28,057 nt of DNA from Herminiimonas sp. (GTDB lineage: Bacteria; Pseudomonadota; Gammaproteobacteria; Burkholderiales; Burkholderiaceae), in NCBI GenBank assembly GCA_014377155.1, contig JACMQD010000432.1:1-28057 (forward strand), given 5' to 3'. The notes under the pieces were generated by a model that saw nothing but the letters and a program-made list of their open reading frames with translations, was not told the origin of the DNA and did no database searches. Positions 1 through 8,797 of this stretch are shown one piece after another (within the stretch, counting starts at the first letter, position 1; the number at the start of each line of letters is the position of its first letter). Made by a program: the position numbers and the translations under genes.

Positions 1-354
1 CCTTAGGAGATGCGATACATGCTGTGCTTTGCGGCGCCGGTCATAACGTGCGCCTCATCCTCAACAAACTGAAATCCCTTGCATCAACTCGCGTTGCTTG
101 TTGAAGACCAGAATTGTTCAGACCCGACTCAATAACGCCGCTTTTAGAATCGTTAAGTTGACAGCGCCTGACTGAAATGTACTGCACCTCATCTTTTTCT
201 CTTTCGCTTAAAATAGGACAAGTATTGCTTAGACCAATGGACAAATATTGACTTCAATTAGTAAAAAACTAGCGATTTCGGACAAAAAATCCCATATTTT
301 TGGGACGTAAAATGCCTTATTTAACATTCAGAATCAGAATAGTTCCGCAAAAGG
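1..354. other. Intergenic left edge, no gene recognised
   Basis: This stretch is noticeably A+T-rich between about 230 and 350. I see no ORF with recognisable protein features, no tRNA and no clear terminator. The short minus-strand ORF at 41-244 has no recognisable motif and is not called. Confidence 0.5.
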
Positions 355-955
355 TCAGTAGTTCCGCAATTCGTCATTGTGCGGCTCCACGATCTTGCCT
401 CGACGCCGGTAATGCTTGTCCGTTGTCCGGTGGCTGTCATGTCCTAACAGGTCGGTCGCAGCTTGTACGCCGCGATCATCACCAATGTCATCCGCAGCCT
501 AGGCGCGCAGGTCGTAAAACCAGAACGCCTTGATCTGATCGGCCAACTCGGGATGCTTGGCAATCGCTGCCTTGCGTGCCTTGACGGAAATGCTTTCGTA
601 AGACTGCTTTCGTCAGTGATATTCCGTCCTGATTCATTAATAATTGCCGATGCTCAATCTTGTATTGCGCCTTGCGCACCGCTCTCTGTCCAAGCAGTTC
701 TGCCAATTTGCCGGTAATGTTGATTCGCAATTTCTTCTGCGTCGTGCCTTGCTCGACAATCAGGAAACCGTCAGCAAAGCCGGCGTCAGTCATGCGCAAG
801 GCGTCCGCAAGGCGCTGGCCGGTCAGATAGGCCAAGTCCATCGCATCTTGAAGGGACTGGCTTGCGTGGCTGCGGACGGCGTCAAATACCGCGTCATTGA
901 TGTAGACCTCACGCTTTCCAAGTGCACGCCCCGCGATACCGTCTGTCAGGCTGAT
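355..955 (-). pseudogene. Decayed phage-type tyrosine recombinase (integrase), C-terminal catalytic part
   Basis: Read on the minus strand, this region encodes the catalytic half of a tyrosine recombinase, but it is broken. From about 955 down to about 590 one frame gives GKREVYINDAVFDAVRS, then MDLAYLTGQR, which holds the first catalytic arginine, then LLMNQDGISLTKAVLRK. Near 585-597 the reading shifts to another frame, which gives KHPELADQIKAFWFYDLRA (second arginine box) and ends with LLGHDSHRTTDKHYRRR (His and catalytic Tyr box) and a stop at 355-357. In that second frame a TAG codon at 499-501 interrupts the protein straight after DLRA. One frameshift plus one nonsense codon make it non-functional. 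The N-terminal arm-binding domain is not visible upstream of 955. It is probably the remnant of a prophage or genomic island; no attachment site or partner phage gene is visible. Confidence in the family is high from the ordered R...R...H..Y boxes; the upstream limit is approximate. Confidence 0.8.
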
Positions 956-1314
956 GCAGCAGCATTGCCAAATCGGCAGTCAATGAAGTGGTGAGTTTGC
1001 GCTGCGCCAAAAAACGACAAATGCGGCGGATCGACGAGGGTGCGCACCTGCTTGTTCAAGTCAGGGCCGGAGCACTCAACGGCGCACTCAAAATACGCGA
1101 CGTGCCAAAACCGCGACGATTCGATGCGGATGAGAAAAGGAGCCTGGGCTGCTAGCACTTGGCCCAGCACTGCCTCCGGTTTTGACTGGACTCTACTGCT
1201 TTTAACGTGACGAAAACGACAGATAAGAGGGAACGCACGTCCAATTCCAGTGCCGCCGGTCGTGTGAAGTCGTGACGATGTGCCGTTGCGCCTTTGCCTT
1301 GCAAGTCAACCTCG
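956..1314. other. Intergenic, no gene recognised
   Basis: Between the integrase remnant and the end of the LysR gene I find only short open frames without recognisable motifs, including one at 946-1170 on the minus strand. The segment may be further decayed island DNA. Confidence 0.4.
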
Positions 1315-2274
1315 TCAATGGCGCCCTGACGTGGCTGACCCTATCATTGCGCACGCAGGCCGTCTCAACGAGGGGAGTAGGTCTGCTGAAAATTTTCCAG
1401 TAACTTGCTGCGCGGTGTCGACAAACGATTCCAGCAAGGCAGATGGATACACATGTGTCCAAGCCAGCAATACCTCGCTATGAATCGTCGCCCCCGCCAG
1501 GGGCCGATACACGAGATTGTCAAACACGAGTCGCTGTACCGATGCTGGCACGAACGCCATGCCGACACCGGCGCTGACAAGACCCAGCGCCGTGTAGACC
1601 TGGCCGACTTCGATGGCGACATCGGGCGCAAACCCGGCGCCGATGCATAGCCCTGCGATTGCATCATGATAATCCGGTGCCAGACGGCGGGTGTAGTTGA
1701 TGATGCGCTCCTCGCGGCAATCCGTCATTGCGATTGCAGCATGCTGTGCCAGGCGATGGGTGGCGGGCATGACTGCCATGAACGGTTCGCTCAGTATCGC
1801 ACGGGTAAATACCTTGTCCAGATCGACGACCGGTCGCACGAATGCGATATCGATATCGCCACGTTGCAGTGCGTCGACTTGTTCGATCACCGGAAACCAG
1901 CGCAGCTGCACGTCGACTTTCGGGTACCGTTCCTGAAACGCGCGCAGGATCGGCGGCAGCAACGTGTACGCAATCTGCTCAAAAAATCCGACCGCCAGTT
2001 TGCCGACTTCGCCACGCTGTGCCCGTTGTGCTTCGATAATCGCTGAATCGGCCATCAGCAGAACCTCACGTGCCTTGGTCAGGAAAACCTTGCCGGCGTC
2101 TGACAATTCGATATGGCGACGCGTCCGGTTCAGCAACGTCACGCCAAGTTCTTCTTCCAGTTCGCGGATTTGTCGGCTCAGCGGCGGCTGGGAGATATGC
2201 AGTCTTTCGGCTGCCTTGGTGAAATGCAACTCTTCGGCGACGGCGATGAAATATTTTAGATGACGCAGATCCAT
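1315..2274 (-). CDS. LysR-family transcriptional regulator
   Basis: A 319-residue LysR-type regulator. The N-terminal winged helix-turn-helix covers about residues 1-60, starting MDLRHLKYFIAVAEELHF and continuing through the recognition region AAERLHISQPPLSRQI, both highly typical of the family. The C-terminal periplasmic-binding-protein-like effector domain covers about 90-295. I chose the ATG at 2274 because MDLRHLKYF is the canonical LysR start; an in-frame upstream Met at 2307 would add 11 residues with no family counterpart. The last 20 or so residues (RRPACAMIGSATSGRH) look like a divergent tail. It is transcribed divergently from the two dioxygenase genes that begin at 2394. LysR regulators commonly control the divergent operon and themselves, so it is the likely activator of the PhyH pair; the effector is unknown. 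Confidence 0.92.
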   Translation of the reverse strand: MDLRHLKYFIAVAEELHFTKAAERLHISQPPLSRQIRELEEELGVTLLNRTRRHIELSDAGKVFLTKAREVLLMADSAIIEAQRAQRGEVGKLAVGFFEQIAYTLLPPILRAFQERYPKVDVQLRWFPVIEQVDALQRGDIDIAFVRPVVDLDKVFTRAILSEPFMAVMPATHRLAQHAAIAMTDCREERIINYTRRLAPDYHDAIAGLCIGAGFAPDVAIEVGQVYTALGLVSAGVGMAFVPASVQRLVFDNLVYRPLAGATIHSEVLLAWTHVYPSALLESFVDTAQQVTGKFSADLLPSLRRPACAMIGSATSGRH

Positions 2275-2278
2275 GCTG

Positions 2279-2293
2279 ATACCCAAAAGGTAT
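2279..2293. promoter_or_regulatory. Candidate LysR operator (T-N11-A dyad)
   Basis: ATACC-CAAAA-GGTAT is a perfect 5-bp inverted repeat with a 5-bp centre and fits the T-N11-A consensus of LysR binding sites. It lies 5 bp upstream of the LysR start codon and about 100 bp upstream of the dioxygenase start, as expected for an autoregulatory site. A wider pair, CGTCC at 2301-2305 and GGACG at 2332-2336, may mark a second site. Binding is inferred only from pattern and position. Confidence 0.45.
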
Positions 2294-2393
2294 GAAAGAC
2301 CGTCCAATTATATATTTCACATTGCTATCACGGACGAATATGATTTGGTCACGTCCCTTCCTCAGCCCACTTCGCATTCGTTAAAGGTATTCG

Positions 2394-3212
2394 ATGAAAC
2401 TTAGCCCGACCCAGCTGGCAACCTATGAACGCGACGGTTTCCTGATATTGGATGAATTGTTTTCCGTTGCCGAAATCGATGCAATGAAGGCAGAACTGGC
2501 GCGTATCCAGCAAATAGAGACCAACCATCTTGTGCGGGAAAGTGTTGGTGGTATCGCCAAGACAATTTACCGGGTACATGAAGCCAGCGGTCCCACCGCA
2601 TCACCCGTGTTTCATGCCACATCCCGGGCGCCGCGATTGCTGGCGCCGGCGCAGCAGCTGTTGAAGGACGATGCACTCTATGTGTATCACACGAAATGCA
2701 ACCTGAAAACCGCAATCAACGGCTCGGTCTGGCAATGGCACCAGGATTACGGCACATGGAAAAAAGACGGCGTGGCGCAGTGTGCGTTGACCACTGCGCT
2801 GATCATGCTGGATGAGCCGACCGAAATCAACGGCTGCCTGTACTTCATTCCCGGTAGTCACAAGGTCGGTAATCTGGAGCCCGAATACAATGACGCCACC
2901 GGCTATCAATTCTGGACCGTGCCAAAAAACCAGCTCATCGACATCATGCAACACAGCCCGGAACCGGTGCCCATTCGCGGCAAGCCCGGCACTGTCGTGT
3001 TGTTCCATCCGAATCTACTGCATGCGTCGGGGCATAATCTGTCGCGCTTCGATCGGTGGGCAGTCTATGTCGTCTACAACCAGGTCGTCAACCGGCCTGC
3101 CGACGTGCCAGATCCGCGCCCGGACCATGTACGATCGATTAATTTTCGTCCGCTTGAAATTGGTACCGACGATATCCTGGCCAGCAACACAAGCGACATG
3201 GTGACGGCATGA
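2394..3212 (+). CDS. PhyH-family Fe(II)/2-oxoglutarate dioxygenase (first of tandem pair)
   Basis: A 272-residue member of the phytanoyl-CoA dioxygenase (PhyH) superfamily, which uses Fe(II), O2 and 2-oxoglutarate to hydroxylate small molecules. The N-terminus (ATYERDGFLILDELFS, residues 9-24) is the usual PhyH opening. The iron ligands are visible as WHQD (His116, Asp118) and the distal His210 in FHPNLLHASG, followed 11 residues later by Arg221, the usual position of the 2-oxoglutarate carboxylate anchor. GCLYFIPGSHK (147-157) is another family hallmark. The WHQDYGTW segment recalls the ectoine-hydroxylase branch, but there is no ectoine gene nearby, so the substrate is open. The stop overlaps the next gene by ATGA, implying translational coupling. 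The LysR gene upstream is the probable regulator. Confidence 0.9.
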   Translation: MKLSPTQLATYERDGFLILDELFSVAEIDAMKAELARIQQIETNHLVRESVGGIAKTIYRVHEASGPTASPVFHATSRAPRLLAPAQQLLKDDALYVYHTKCNLKTAINGSVWQWHQDYGTWKKDGVAQCALTTALIMLDEPTEINGCLYFIPGSHKVGNLEPEYNDATGYQFWTVPKNQLIDIMQHSPEPVPIRGKPGTVVLFHPNLLHASGHNLSRFDRWAVYVVYNQVVNRPADVPDPRPDHVRSINFRPLEIGTDDILASNTSDMVTA

Positions 3213-4132
3213 GCGCGGTTATCATGAACCAAGCCGTCAGCCACACTGCCGATCGTCAGCACAATGGGCCGGCGCCCCGTATCCTGAGTGCGCAACAGAT
3301 TGCCGAGTATGCTGAAACCGGGTTTCTAACCTTGCGCAATATTTTTGATCCTGCGCTGCTGCAGCGCCTGACTGACACTACCGACCGCCTGCTCGAACAG
3401 GGCCGGCACCTTACCGCAAAGACGCCGCATTTTGATCTGGACGCATCCCATACCTTGGAGCGGCCGCGCATACGCCGTATTGCCAGCCCGACCGAGCTCG
3501 ACGATGTCTATCTCGAGGTGGCATTCAACTCGATTTTGGGCGATATCGCCGCCGAACTGATCGGCGGTGCGGTCAAGTTCTATCATTCCAAACTCAATGT
3601 CAAATATCCGGAAGGCGGCGCGCAAATCGGCTGGCATCAGGACTGGGCGGTATTCCCGCATACCAATACCAATTTGCTGGCGCTGAGCGTGCCGCTCAAT
3701 CCATCGCGCTCGGGCAACGGCTGCCTGCAGACCATCCCCGCCAGTCACCTGGAGGGGCCGCGCAGTCACTGGGAACAGGGCAAATATGTCCTGAACTGCA
3801 ATGCCGGCATGCGTGCCGATGAGCTGGCTCGCTTGCATGACAGCGAGCTCGATCCGGGCGATATCGTCGCACATCATGGCCTGGCGGTGCACGGATCGAG
3901 CGCCAATCTGTCGTCGGCCATGCGCAGCACCTACATCATCCAGTATGCGGCGGCCGATGCATTTGCCTATACCGCGCCGGTGATCGATAGCTGTCATCGC
4001 AACCGGATGGTGCGCGGCGAGCCGGCCCGGCATGCGCGCGTCGAAGCTGGCATGATCGAATTGCCGCCGGATTTCAGTCAAGGTTACTCGGGCATATTTT
4101 CACTGCAAAATGGCGCGAAAATCATCATGTAA
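3209..4132 (+). CDS. PhyH-family Fe(II)/2-oxoglutarate dioxygenase (second of tandem pair)
   Basis: A 307-residue PhyH-superfamily dioxygenase. It has GWHQDWAVFPH with iron ligands His143 and Asp145, distal His228 in HHGLAVHGSS, and Arg239 spaced 11 residues on for 2-oxoglutarate. The NGCLQTIPASH segment (170-180) matches the family core. It begins inside the stop of the preceding dioxygenase gene (ATGA at 3209-3212); an in-frame Met at 3227 is an alternative start. It shares the PhyH fold with its neighbour but is clearly different in sequence, so it is not a recent duplicate. The two may act successively on one substrate or form a heteromer; the sequence does not decide. It ends before a candidate terminator and an IS element. 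Confidence 0.9.
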   Translation: MSAVIMNQAVSHTADRQHNGPAPRILSAQQIAEYAETGFLTLRNIFDPALLQRLTDTTDRLLEQGRHLTAKTPHFDLDASHTLERPRIRRIASPTELDDVYLEVAFNSILGDIAAELIGGAVKFYHSKLNVKYPEGGAQIGWHQDWAVFPHTNTNLLALSVPLNPSRSGNGCLQTIPASHLEGPRSHWEQGKYVLNCNAGMRADELARLHDSELDPGDIVAHHGLAVHGSSANLSSAMRSTYIIQYAAADAFAYTAPVIDSCHRNRMVRGEPARHARVEAGMIELPPDFSQGYSGIFSLQNGAKIIM

Positions 4133-4152
4133 TGATGTGTCGTGATGCGTTT

Positions 4153-4175
4153 CTGGTGAGAACTCCAGTTTTTTT
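4153..4175 (+). terminator. Weak candidate terminator after the dioxygenase pair
   Basis: A short imperfect hairpin (CTGG...CCAG at 4153-4168, with GAG/CTC inside) is followed directly by seven T residues (4169-4175), 20 bp after the second dioxygenase stop. The T-tract and position support termination, but the stem is short. Confidence 0.4.
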
Positions 4176-4553
4176 CACGGTTTTCAATAGCCATGTTACT
4201 TCTGAATAAAATAGGAAATAGAAGAGGACGTTATGGTTCGGCGTACGCCGCCACAAGGTGGAAGCCGATCACTGAGACAGATGCGCGCCGCTGCTGATCG
4301 GCATCCCTCGTCGATAGCGCCATCCGTAGTTATCGAGGTACCGGCTCTTGGCTTCCAGGTTCCAATACGCCTTCTGACGATTCCACCGCAATGCCGAGCA
4401 CGCCGGATGTTCGGGCGTCAAGCAGCAACAAAAACCTGCGCTTGTAAGCTGACGAATGCGCGCTGCGCCTCGCACATCAAATTTTTGCATTCAGCGGGAC
4501 TCAAGCCCAGCTTAACAGGGCTCCCTCACGATGCTGACGGGCCGTCCCAACCA
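4176..4553. other. Intergenic, no gene recognised
   Basis: Between the terminator and the IS element there are overlapping open frames on both strands (4233-4568 plus, 4269-4490 minus), but neither shows a known motif. The minus frame contains a protein-like stretch (KAYWNLEAKSRYLDN) that could be a relic I cannot place. Confidence 0.35.
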
Positions 4554-4562
4554 AGTGCCGGA
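4554..4562. repeat. Target-site duplication, left copy (AGTGCCGGA)
   Basis: AGTGCCGGA stands directly outside the left inverted repeat and is repeated exactly at 5794-5802 outside the right one. A 9-bp duplication is in the size range made by IS4-family elements. Confidence 0.85.
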
Positions 4563-5793
4563 CAATAGTGTTCGGCACATTTTATGCCTCACCCCGTCGG
4601 GAGTTTTTCAAGATGGTCATGCAGTTCCTCAGCGGTAGCCCATCCGGCGAAATACAGGCAAAACATTTCAAAAGTGCGTTTATTGGGTTTCCTGCCTGTC
4701 CAGATCACGAGCAAAAGACTGGCAATGAGAGCGGCATAGACCTGGATTTGCACCGCATGAAACGAGTGACCGAGCCAATGACGACAACCGAGCACGCATT
4801 TAAGCCAGCGGAAAAACAGTTCTACAGTCCAGCGATAACGATAAGCCAGGGCAATTAAATCGGCATCCATCGTCAGTTGGTCGGTTACCAACAAGATCGT
4901 GCCGTACCCACTCTTGATTTCAAGCAGTCTTACCGGATGGGTCACCAGTTGCGGGCGATGGTCGCTGCCCAGGCGTGAGACCAGCACATCGCGCAGGACG
5001 CCGGCGGCCTGCGCTTGAAGCGTGATTTCTCGTTCCTGCTGTAGCACATACGCGATGTTGGCTTTGACTCGCACGATGAAGGAAGCCTTCGCGTTGATGA
5101 TTGCTTCAAGCAAGGCATAAGCCGCATAGCCACGATCAAGCACGTACAACCTGCCTGCTTCCAGATGCGTACGCAATTGCCCTACTTCGCTATCTTGTCC
5201 CGCCGTGAGGCTGGCATCGACCGGAATGCCGCGTGCCACCTCAAAATGCAAATGCAATTTCACCGCACGATGCGTGGCATCCTTCCACAACGCCCACACC
5301 ATGCGCGACAAGGCCGGCAGCAAACTGCCATCGACCGCCGTCAAGGTGCGCAAGGCTTCTCGGTCGCGCGGCAAGATGACGGGAAATGCCTTTCCCGCCA
5401 ACTCGCGGAAAACCTTGCGCAATGCTTCTGGCTTGAACGCCGCAGCCGCTTCTGAAAGTGCTGCCAGGCTTACTGGCTGGCCACCGCATTGTTTCTGCAC
5501 TTTCTTCAGTGCCGTCGCCTTCTGCAGCCCTCGCAAACTGTCCACAATCGGATTGAAAAAATACAGCAGAAGCAGCGATACATACTGATCGAAGAAGAAT
5601 TGCCGATTATGCGCACGATCTCTTTCTGTCCCTACCGGCCTCAGTACCCTTAACAGTTCCTGAATCCCTTCTATGTACTTGAATCCTTGTAACTTCTCTT
5701 CCCATCCCAACGATAATTGGTAGCCCATTTCAGTCACCTCCTACACTATTCGCCAATTCTCAAACCAAGCAAATAATGAGCCGAACACTATTG
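4563..5793 (-). mobile_element. Complete IS4-family insertion sequence, 1231 bp
   Basis: The element is bounded by imperfect terminal inverted repeats. The left end (4563-4587) and the reverse complement of the right end (5769-5793) both start CAATAGTGTTCGGC and agree at 22 of 25 positions. The exact 9-bp direct repeat AGTGCCGGA flanks it on both sides. It encodes a single intact transposase on the minus strand (4589-5737) that nearly fills the element. The perfect target duplication and intact gene suggest a relatively recent insertion. It lies between the dioxygenase pair and the IclR gene and disrupts no coding sequence that I can recognise. Confidence 0.93.
4589..5737 (-). CDS. IS4-family DDE transposase
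   Basis: A 382-residue transposase that appears complete. The DDE catalytic residues can be assigned: Asp136 in AVDGSLLPAL, Asp201 in VLDRGYAAY, and Glu306 within the YREK signature typical of IS4 transposases (Tyr299-x2-Arg302-x3-Glu306-x6-Lys313, in YRYRWTVELFFRWLK). A Met at residue 4 could also be the start. No frameshift or internal stop is present, so it is presumably active. It is read opposite to the flanking dioxygenase genes and in the same direction as the IclR gene beyond the element. Confidence 0.95.
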   Translation of the reverse strand: MTEMGYQLSLGWEEKLQGFKYIEGIQELLRVLRPVGTERDRAHNRQFFFDQYVSLLLLYFFNPIVDSLRGLQKATALKKVQKQCGGQPVSLAALSEAAAAFKPEALRKVFRELAGKAFPVILPRDREALRTLTAVDGSLLPALSRMVWALWKDATHRAVKLHLHFEVARGIPVDASLTAGQDSEVGQLRTHLEAGRLYVLDRGYAAYALLEAIINAKASFIVRVKANIAYVLQQEREITLQAQAAGVLRDVLVSRLGSDHRPQLVTHPVRLLEIKSGYGTILLVTDQLTMDADLIALAYRYRWTVELFFRWLKCVLGCRHWLGHSFHAVQIQVYAALIASLLLVIWTGRKPNKRTFEMFCLYFAGWATAEELHDHLEKLPTG

Positions 5794-5802
5794 AGTGCCG
5801 GA
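5794..5802. repeat. Target-site duplication, right copy (AGTGCCGGA)
   Basis: An exact match to 4554-4562, directly outside the right terminal inverted repeat. Confidence 0.85.
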
Positions 5803-5837
5803 CCGTTGGGCGACGTGCAGTGCGCGGATTTCTGACC

Positions 5838-6707
5838 CTAGCATTCTTTTTTAGCCGCAAACTGGTGGATCGTTGCGGCAGTCGCGCCGGAAATGCTAGA
5901 ACGCCCCATTGCGTCTCTATCGGCATCGAACAGAACGCTGAGTTTGTTGGCTGCAATTTCCATTTGTGGCCGATGTAACATCAGATCGGACAGGCAGCTA
6001 CGGGCGCTTGCTGAATGGCATACCAGCGCTGCCACTGTCATGCCGCTGCCGATGCATACCGGCACGGCAATGCCGACCATGCCCCGCACGAATTCTTCGT
6101 TGTCGAGCCCTATGCCGAGCGCTGCGAGGCGGTCCAGTTCAACAGCCAGGGAGCGCTGGTCCGTAAAGGTACGTGGGGTCATTGGTATCAGGTGCAGACG
6201 CGCGAGGATCGCAAGGCGCTCGGCTTTGCCAAGGCTGGCAAGAAATAGCTTACCGCCGGCCGTGCAATGAAGTGGCAATCGAGTGCCGGGTTCGATATGC
6301 ATTCTCAGCGGCTCGTCTGTTTCGACACGTTCGATGTACATTACCTGATCGCCATCGAGTACCGTCAGGTTGCAGGTTTCTCCCAGCAGCTGCACCAATG
6401 AACTCAAAATCGCTCTGCAATTACGCCTGAATGCGCTGTTACCCAGGGTCTGGGTTGCCAGTCGCGTTGCATGCGGGCCGGGAATGAAGCCGCGCCTGCA
6501 GGGTACGTCGATCAGATAGCCATTTGCCACCAGCATGTCCAGCAGTCTTACAAGAGTCGCCTTGGGAATGCTTGTACGCAGCGCAAGCTGCGATACCGAA
6601 ACCGGCTGATTCGCTGCCGCGACCCGCTCCAGTATTGCAAGGGCACGCAATGGCCGCAAGTCCGGCAAAGCGGATCCGTCTCTGTTCGTGTCGTTTTTTA
6701 TCATCAT
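5838..6707 (-). CDS. IclR-family transcriptional regulator, divergent from the GMC unit
   Basis: A 289-residue IclR-type regulator. The N-terminal winged helix (about 15-78) includes LRALAILERVAAANQPVSVS and the recognition region SIPKATLVRLLDMLVANGYL. The C-terminal effector domain (about 90-270) has the typical stretches LHCTAGGKLFLASL, LGIGLDNEEFVRGMVGIAVPV and the ligand-site pattern near its end. The open frame runs on upstream to 7346, but the extra part overlaps the GMC gene and has no family similarity, so I start at MMIKN (6707; 6704 is an equal alternative). It is divergent from the GMC-transporter-decarboxylase unit and likely controls it, and perhaps the AcnX unit too, through the shared dyad at 6872 and 11541. 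IclR proteins typically regulate catabolic genes in response to a small aromatic or organic acid. Confidence 0.9.
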   Translation of the reverse strand: MMIKNDTNRDGSALPDLRPLRALAILERVAAANQPVSVSQLALRTSIPKATLVRLLDMLVANGYLIDVPCRRGFIPGPHATRLATQTLGNSAFRRNCRAILSSLVQLLGETCNLTVLDGDQVMYIERVETDEPLRMHIEPGTRLPLHCTAGGKLFLASLGKAERLAILARLHLIPMTPRTFTDQRSLAVELDRLAALGIGLDNEEFVRGMVGIAVPVCIGSGMTVAALVCHSASARSCLSDLMLHRPQMEIAANKLSVLFDADRDAMGRSSISGATAATIHQFAAKKEC

Positions 6708-6871
6708 GATCGATCGTGACTGCCTTTGATTTTGATACGCGGACGCTACCAGCAATAAAAGCCGCATGGCGCAGATCCGGTCGAAAGGCCGGGCATTTGG
6801 GGCGGAAAGCTGTAATTTCAAACCAATTGCGCGGCTTTGAGAAAATTCCGCTTGCTCCCTAAAACGAAAAC

Positions 6872-6895
6872 TTGTATTACTGCATCTTAATACAA
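6872..6895. promoter_or_regulatory. Operator dyad TTGTATTA-N8-TAATACAA upstream of the GMC unit
   Basis: A perfect 8-bp inverted repeat with an 8-bp centre (CTGCATCT) lies 67 bp upstream of the GMC start codon in the IclR-GMC divergent region. Both arms and the spacing recur exactly at 11541-11564 upstream of the AcnX unit. The bound regulator is inferred: either the divergent IclR protein or the GntR protein encoded at 13789. Confidence 0.75.
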
Positions 6896-6962
6896 ATATA
6901 GCGACGTGACTGCCACGCGTATTCGGGCCGGCACGACAATAAAAATACTGGAGACACGCAAC

Positions 6963-8675
6963 ATGGCTGCCTTTGATTTTGTAATCGTCGGTGCGGGTTC
7001 TGCTGGCTGCGTGCTGGCAAACCGCCTCAGTAAAAGTGGAAAATATTCCGTATGCCTGCTCGAAGCAGGCCCGTCCGATCGTTATGGCTGGATCCACCTG
7101 CCGATCGGTTACGCAAAAACGATGTTCCACAAGACGTATAACTGGGGCTTTTATACCGAGCCGGAGCCCAACCTCGACCATCGCAAGATTTACTGGCCAC
7201 GCGGACGCACCCTTGGTGGGTCGAGCTCGATCAATGGTCTGGTCTACATTCGTGGGCAACAGCGCGACTACGATGAATGGGCGGCGCTGGGCAATCCCGG
7301 CTGGAGCTGGGAAGAGTGCCTGCCGTATTTCAAGCGCCTCGAGCACAACGACCTGGGCGAGTCGGCTACTACCGGTACCGGGGGGCCACTCTGGGCGACT
7401 ACTATTCCGGGCAAGAACAAGCTGGTCGATGCGTTCATCGCGGCCTCACGGCAGAACGGCGTACCGGTGGTTTCGGACTTCAACAGCGGTCCACAGGAAG
7501 GTGTGGGGTACTACCAGCTGACAACCCGTAACGGGTTGCGCTGCTCGACTGCAGTGGCGTACCTAAAGCCGGCACGCAAGCATCCGAACCTGCATATCGA
7601 GACCGAAGCACAGGCCACGCGCATTCTGTTCGAAGGTGCGCGAGCAACCGGTGTTGCCTATCGCCAGGGGGGAACCATGCGGGAAGTGCACGCCAAACGC
7701 GAAGTCCTGCTGTGTGCCGGTGCGCTCCAGTCACCCCAGTTGCTGCAGCTGTCAGGTATCGGCGCTGCCGCACTGCTGCAGAAATTCGCAATTCCGGTGT
7801 TGCGGGACCTCCCGGGCGTCGGCGCCAATCTGCAGGATCACCTTCAGGTGCGGCTGATGTATGAAGTCAGTGAAAAAATCACCATCAACGACGAGCTCAA
7901 TTCCTTATGGGGCAAGGCAAAGATGGGATTGCAATGGGCAGCCACCCGCACTGGACCGCTGGCCATCGGCATCAATTTAGCCGGCATGTTCTGTCGCGCC
8001 CTGCCGGAAGAAAACGCGACGCCGGACACCCAGTTCCATTTTGCGACCGTCTCGGCCGAACATGCCGCTGGCAAAGTCCATGCCTTCTCGGGCTGCACCT
8101 ATTCGGTCTGCCAGCTGCGTCCGGACTCCCGCGGTCAGGTGGCGATTCGTTCCACCGATCCTTTCGAGGCGCCGTCAATCCAGCCGAATTATCTGTCCAC
8201 CGAACGCGACCGCCGCACCACGATTGCCGGTGTCCGGTTTGCGCAGCGGGTGGCCGCAACGGCCCCCATGAAACAGTACATGAAGCGACCTTACCGGCCG
8301 CAGGCAGACGTGCGCTCGGATGACGAGGTGCTGGCGTTTTGCAGGCAGTATGCGACGACGATCTTTCATCCGTCCGGTACGGCCCGCATGGGCCCGGTGT
8401 CGGATCCCGGTACGGTGGTCGACGCCCGGCTGCGGGTGCATGGCGTCAGCGGGTTGCGCGTGGTTGATTGCTCGATCATGCCCACTCTGGTGTCGGGCAA
8501 TACCAATGTGCCGACCGTGATGATTGCCGAAAAAGCCGCGGACATGATCTTGCAGGATGCGCTGGACGTCCGTCCTGGCACCGCCATCGGTGGTGGCGTG
8601 GCGGACGACCGCAGCGGGCGGCAAGCCGGCGCAGTCGCCGCAGCCGACGCCGCGCTGGCGTCGCGGCCGATCTAG
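6963..8675 (+). CDS. GMC-family FAD-dependent oxidoreductase (choline-dehydrogenase-like)
   Basis: A 570-residue glucose-methanol-choline oxidoreductase, probably an alcohol dehydrogenase. It has the N-terminal FAD dinucleotide motif VGAGSAG (9-15) with LLEAG (32-36), the first GMC signature [18 protein letters not shown] (81-98), the second [15 protein letters not shown] (253-267), and the C-terminal active site with His469 in [10 protein letters not shown] and Asn513 in SGNTNVPT. The 44-residue spacing of these two matches choline oxidase. I chose the ATG at 6963 because it directly precedes the FAD motif and follows a GGAG ribosome-binding site; the upstream extension to 6906 lacks similarity. 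No signal peptide is seen, so it is cytoplasmic. The C-terminal tail (about 535-570) is low-complexity, rich in Ala and Gly. It is first in a unit with a transporter and a split decarboxylase; the likely role is oxidation of a hydroxyl group on the imported substrate. Confidence 0.93.
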   Translation: MAAFDFVIVGAGSAGCVLANRLSKSGKYSVCLLEAGPSDRYGWIHLPIGYAKTMFHKTYNWGFYTEPEPNLDHRKIYWPRGRTLGGSSSINGLVYIRGQQRDYDEWAALGNPGWSWEECLPYFKRLEHNDLGESATTGTGGPLWATTIPGKNKLVDAFIAASRQNGVPVVSDFNSGPQEGVGYYQLTTRNGLRCSTAVAYLKPARKHPNLHIETEAQATRILFEGARATGVAYRQGGTMREVHAKREVLLCAGALQSPQLLQLSGIGAAALLQKFAIPVLRDLPGVGANLQDHLQVRLMYEVSEKITINDELNSLWGKAKMGLQWAATRTGPLAIGINLAGMFCRALPEENATPDTQFHFATVSAEHAAGKVHAFSGCTYSVCQLRPDSRGQVAIRSTDPFEAPSIQPNYLSTERDRRTTIAGVRFAQRVAATAPMKQYMKRPYRPQADVRSDDEVLAFCRQYATTIFHPSGTARMGPVSDPGTVVDARLRVHGVSGLRVVDCSIMPTLVSGNTNVPTVMIAEKAADMILQDALDVRPGTAIGGGVADDRSGRQAGAVAAADAALASRPI

Positions 8676-8797
8676 CCCAGGAATCACTTTACCGAATTCG
8701 GCGTACCTGCACGATCCGGAGCGACCGGACAAAGCGCAACCGACGGAACATACCGCCGGCATTCATCAGAAAAATTAGAACATTGGAGACAATCAGC

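Noticed and set aside
3326..4081. Minus-strand open frame of 251 residues
   Set aside because: It lies entirely antisense to the second dioxygenase, which has a full set of catalytic residues; the composition is that of a shadow frame.
6708..7346. Upstream extension of the IclR open frame to 502 residues
   Set aside because: The added part overlaps the GMC gene on the opposite strand, shows no IclR similarity, and the normal IclR N-terminus begins at MMIKN.
8175..8762. Minus-strand open frame of 195 residues
   Set aside because: It is antisense to the GMC C-terminus and has His/Arg-rich shadow composition.
8468..8797. N-terminal extension of the MFS transporter back into the GMC gene
   Set aside because: It is Arg-rich, overlaps the 3' end of the GMC gene, and a good ribosome-binding site precedes the ATG at 8798.
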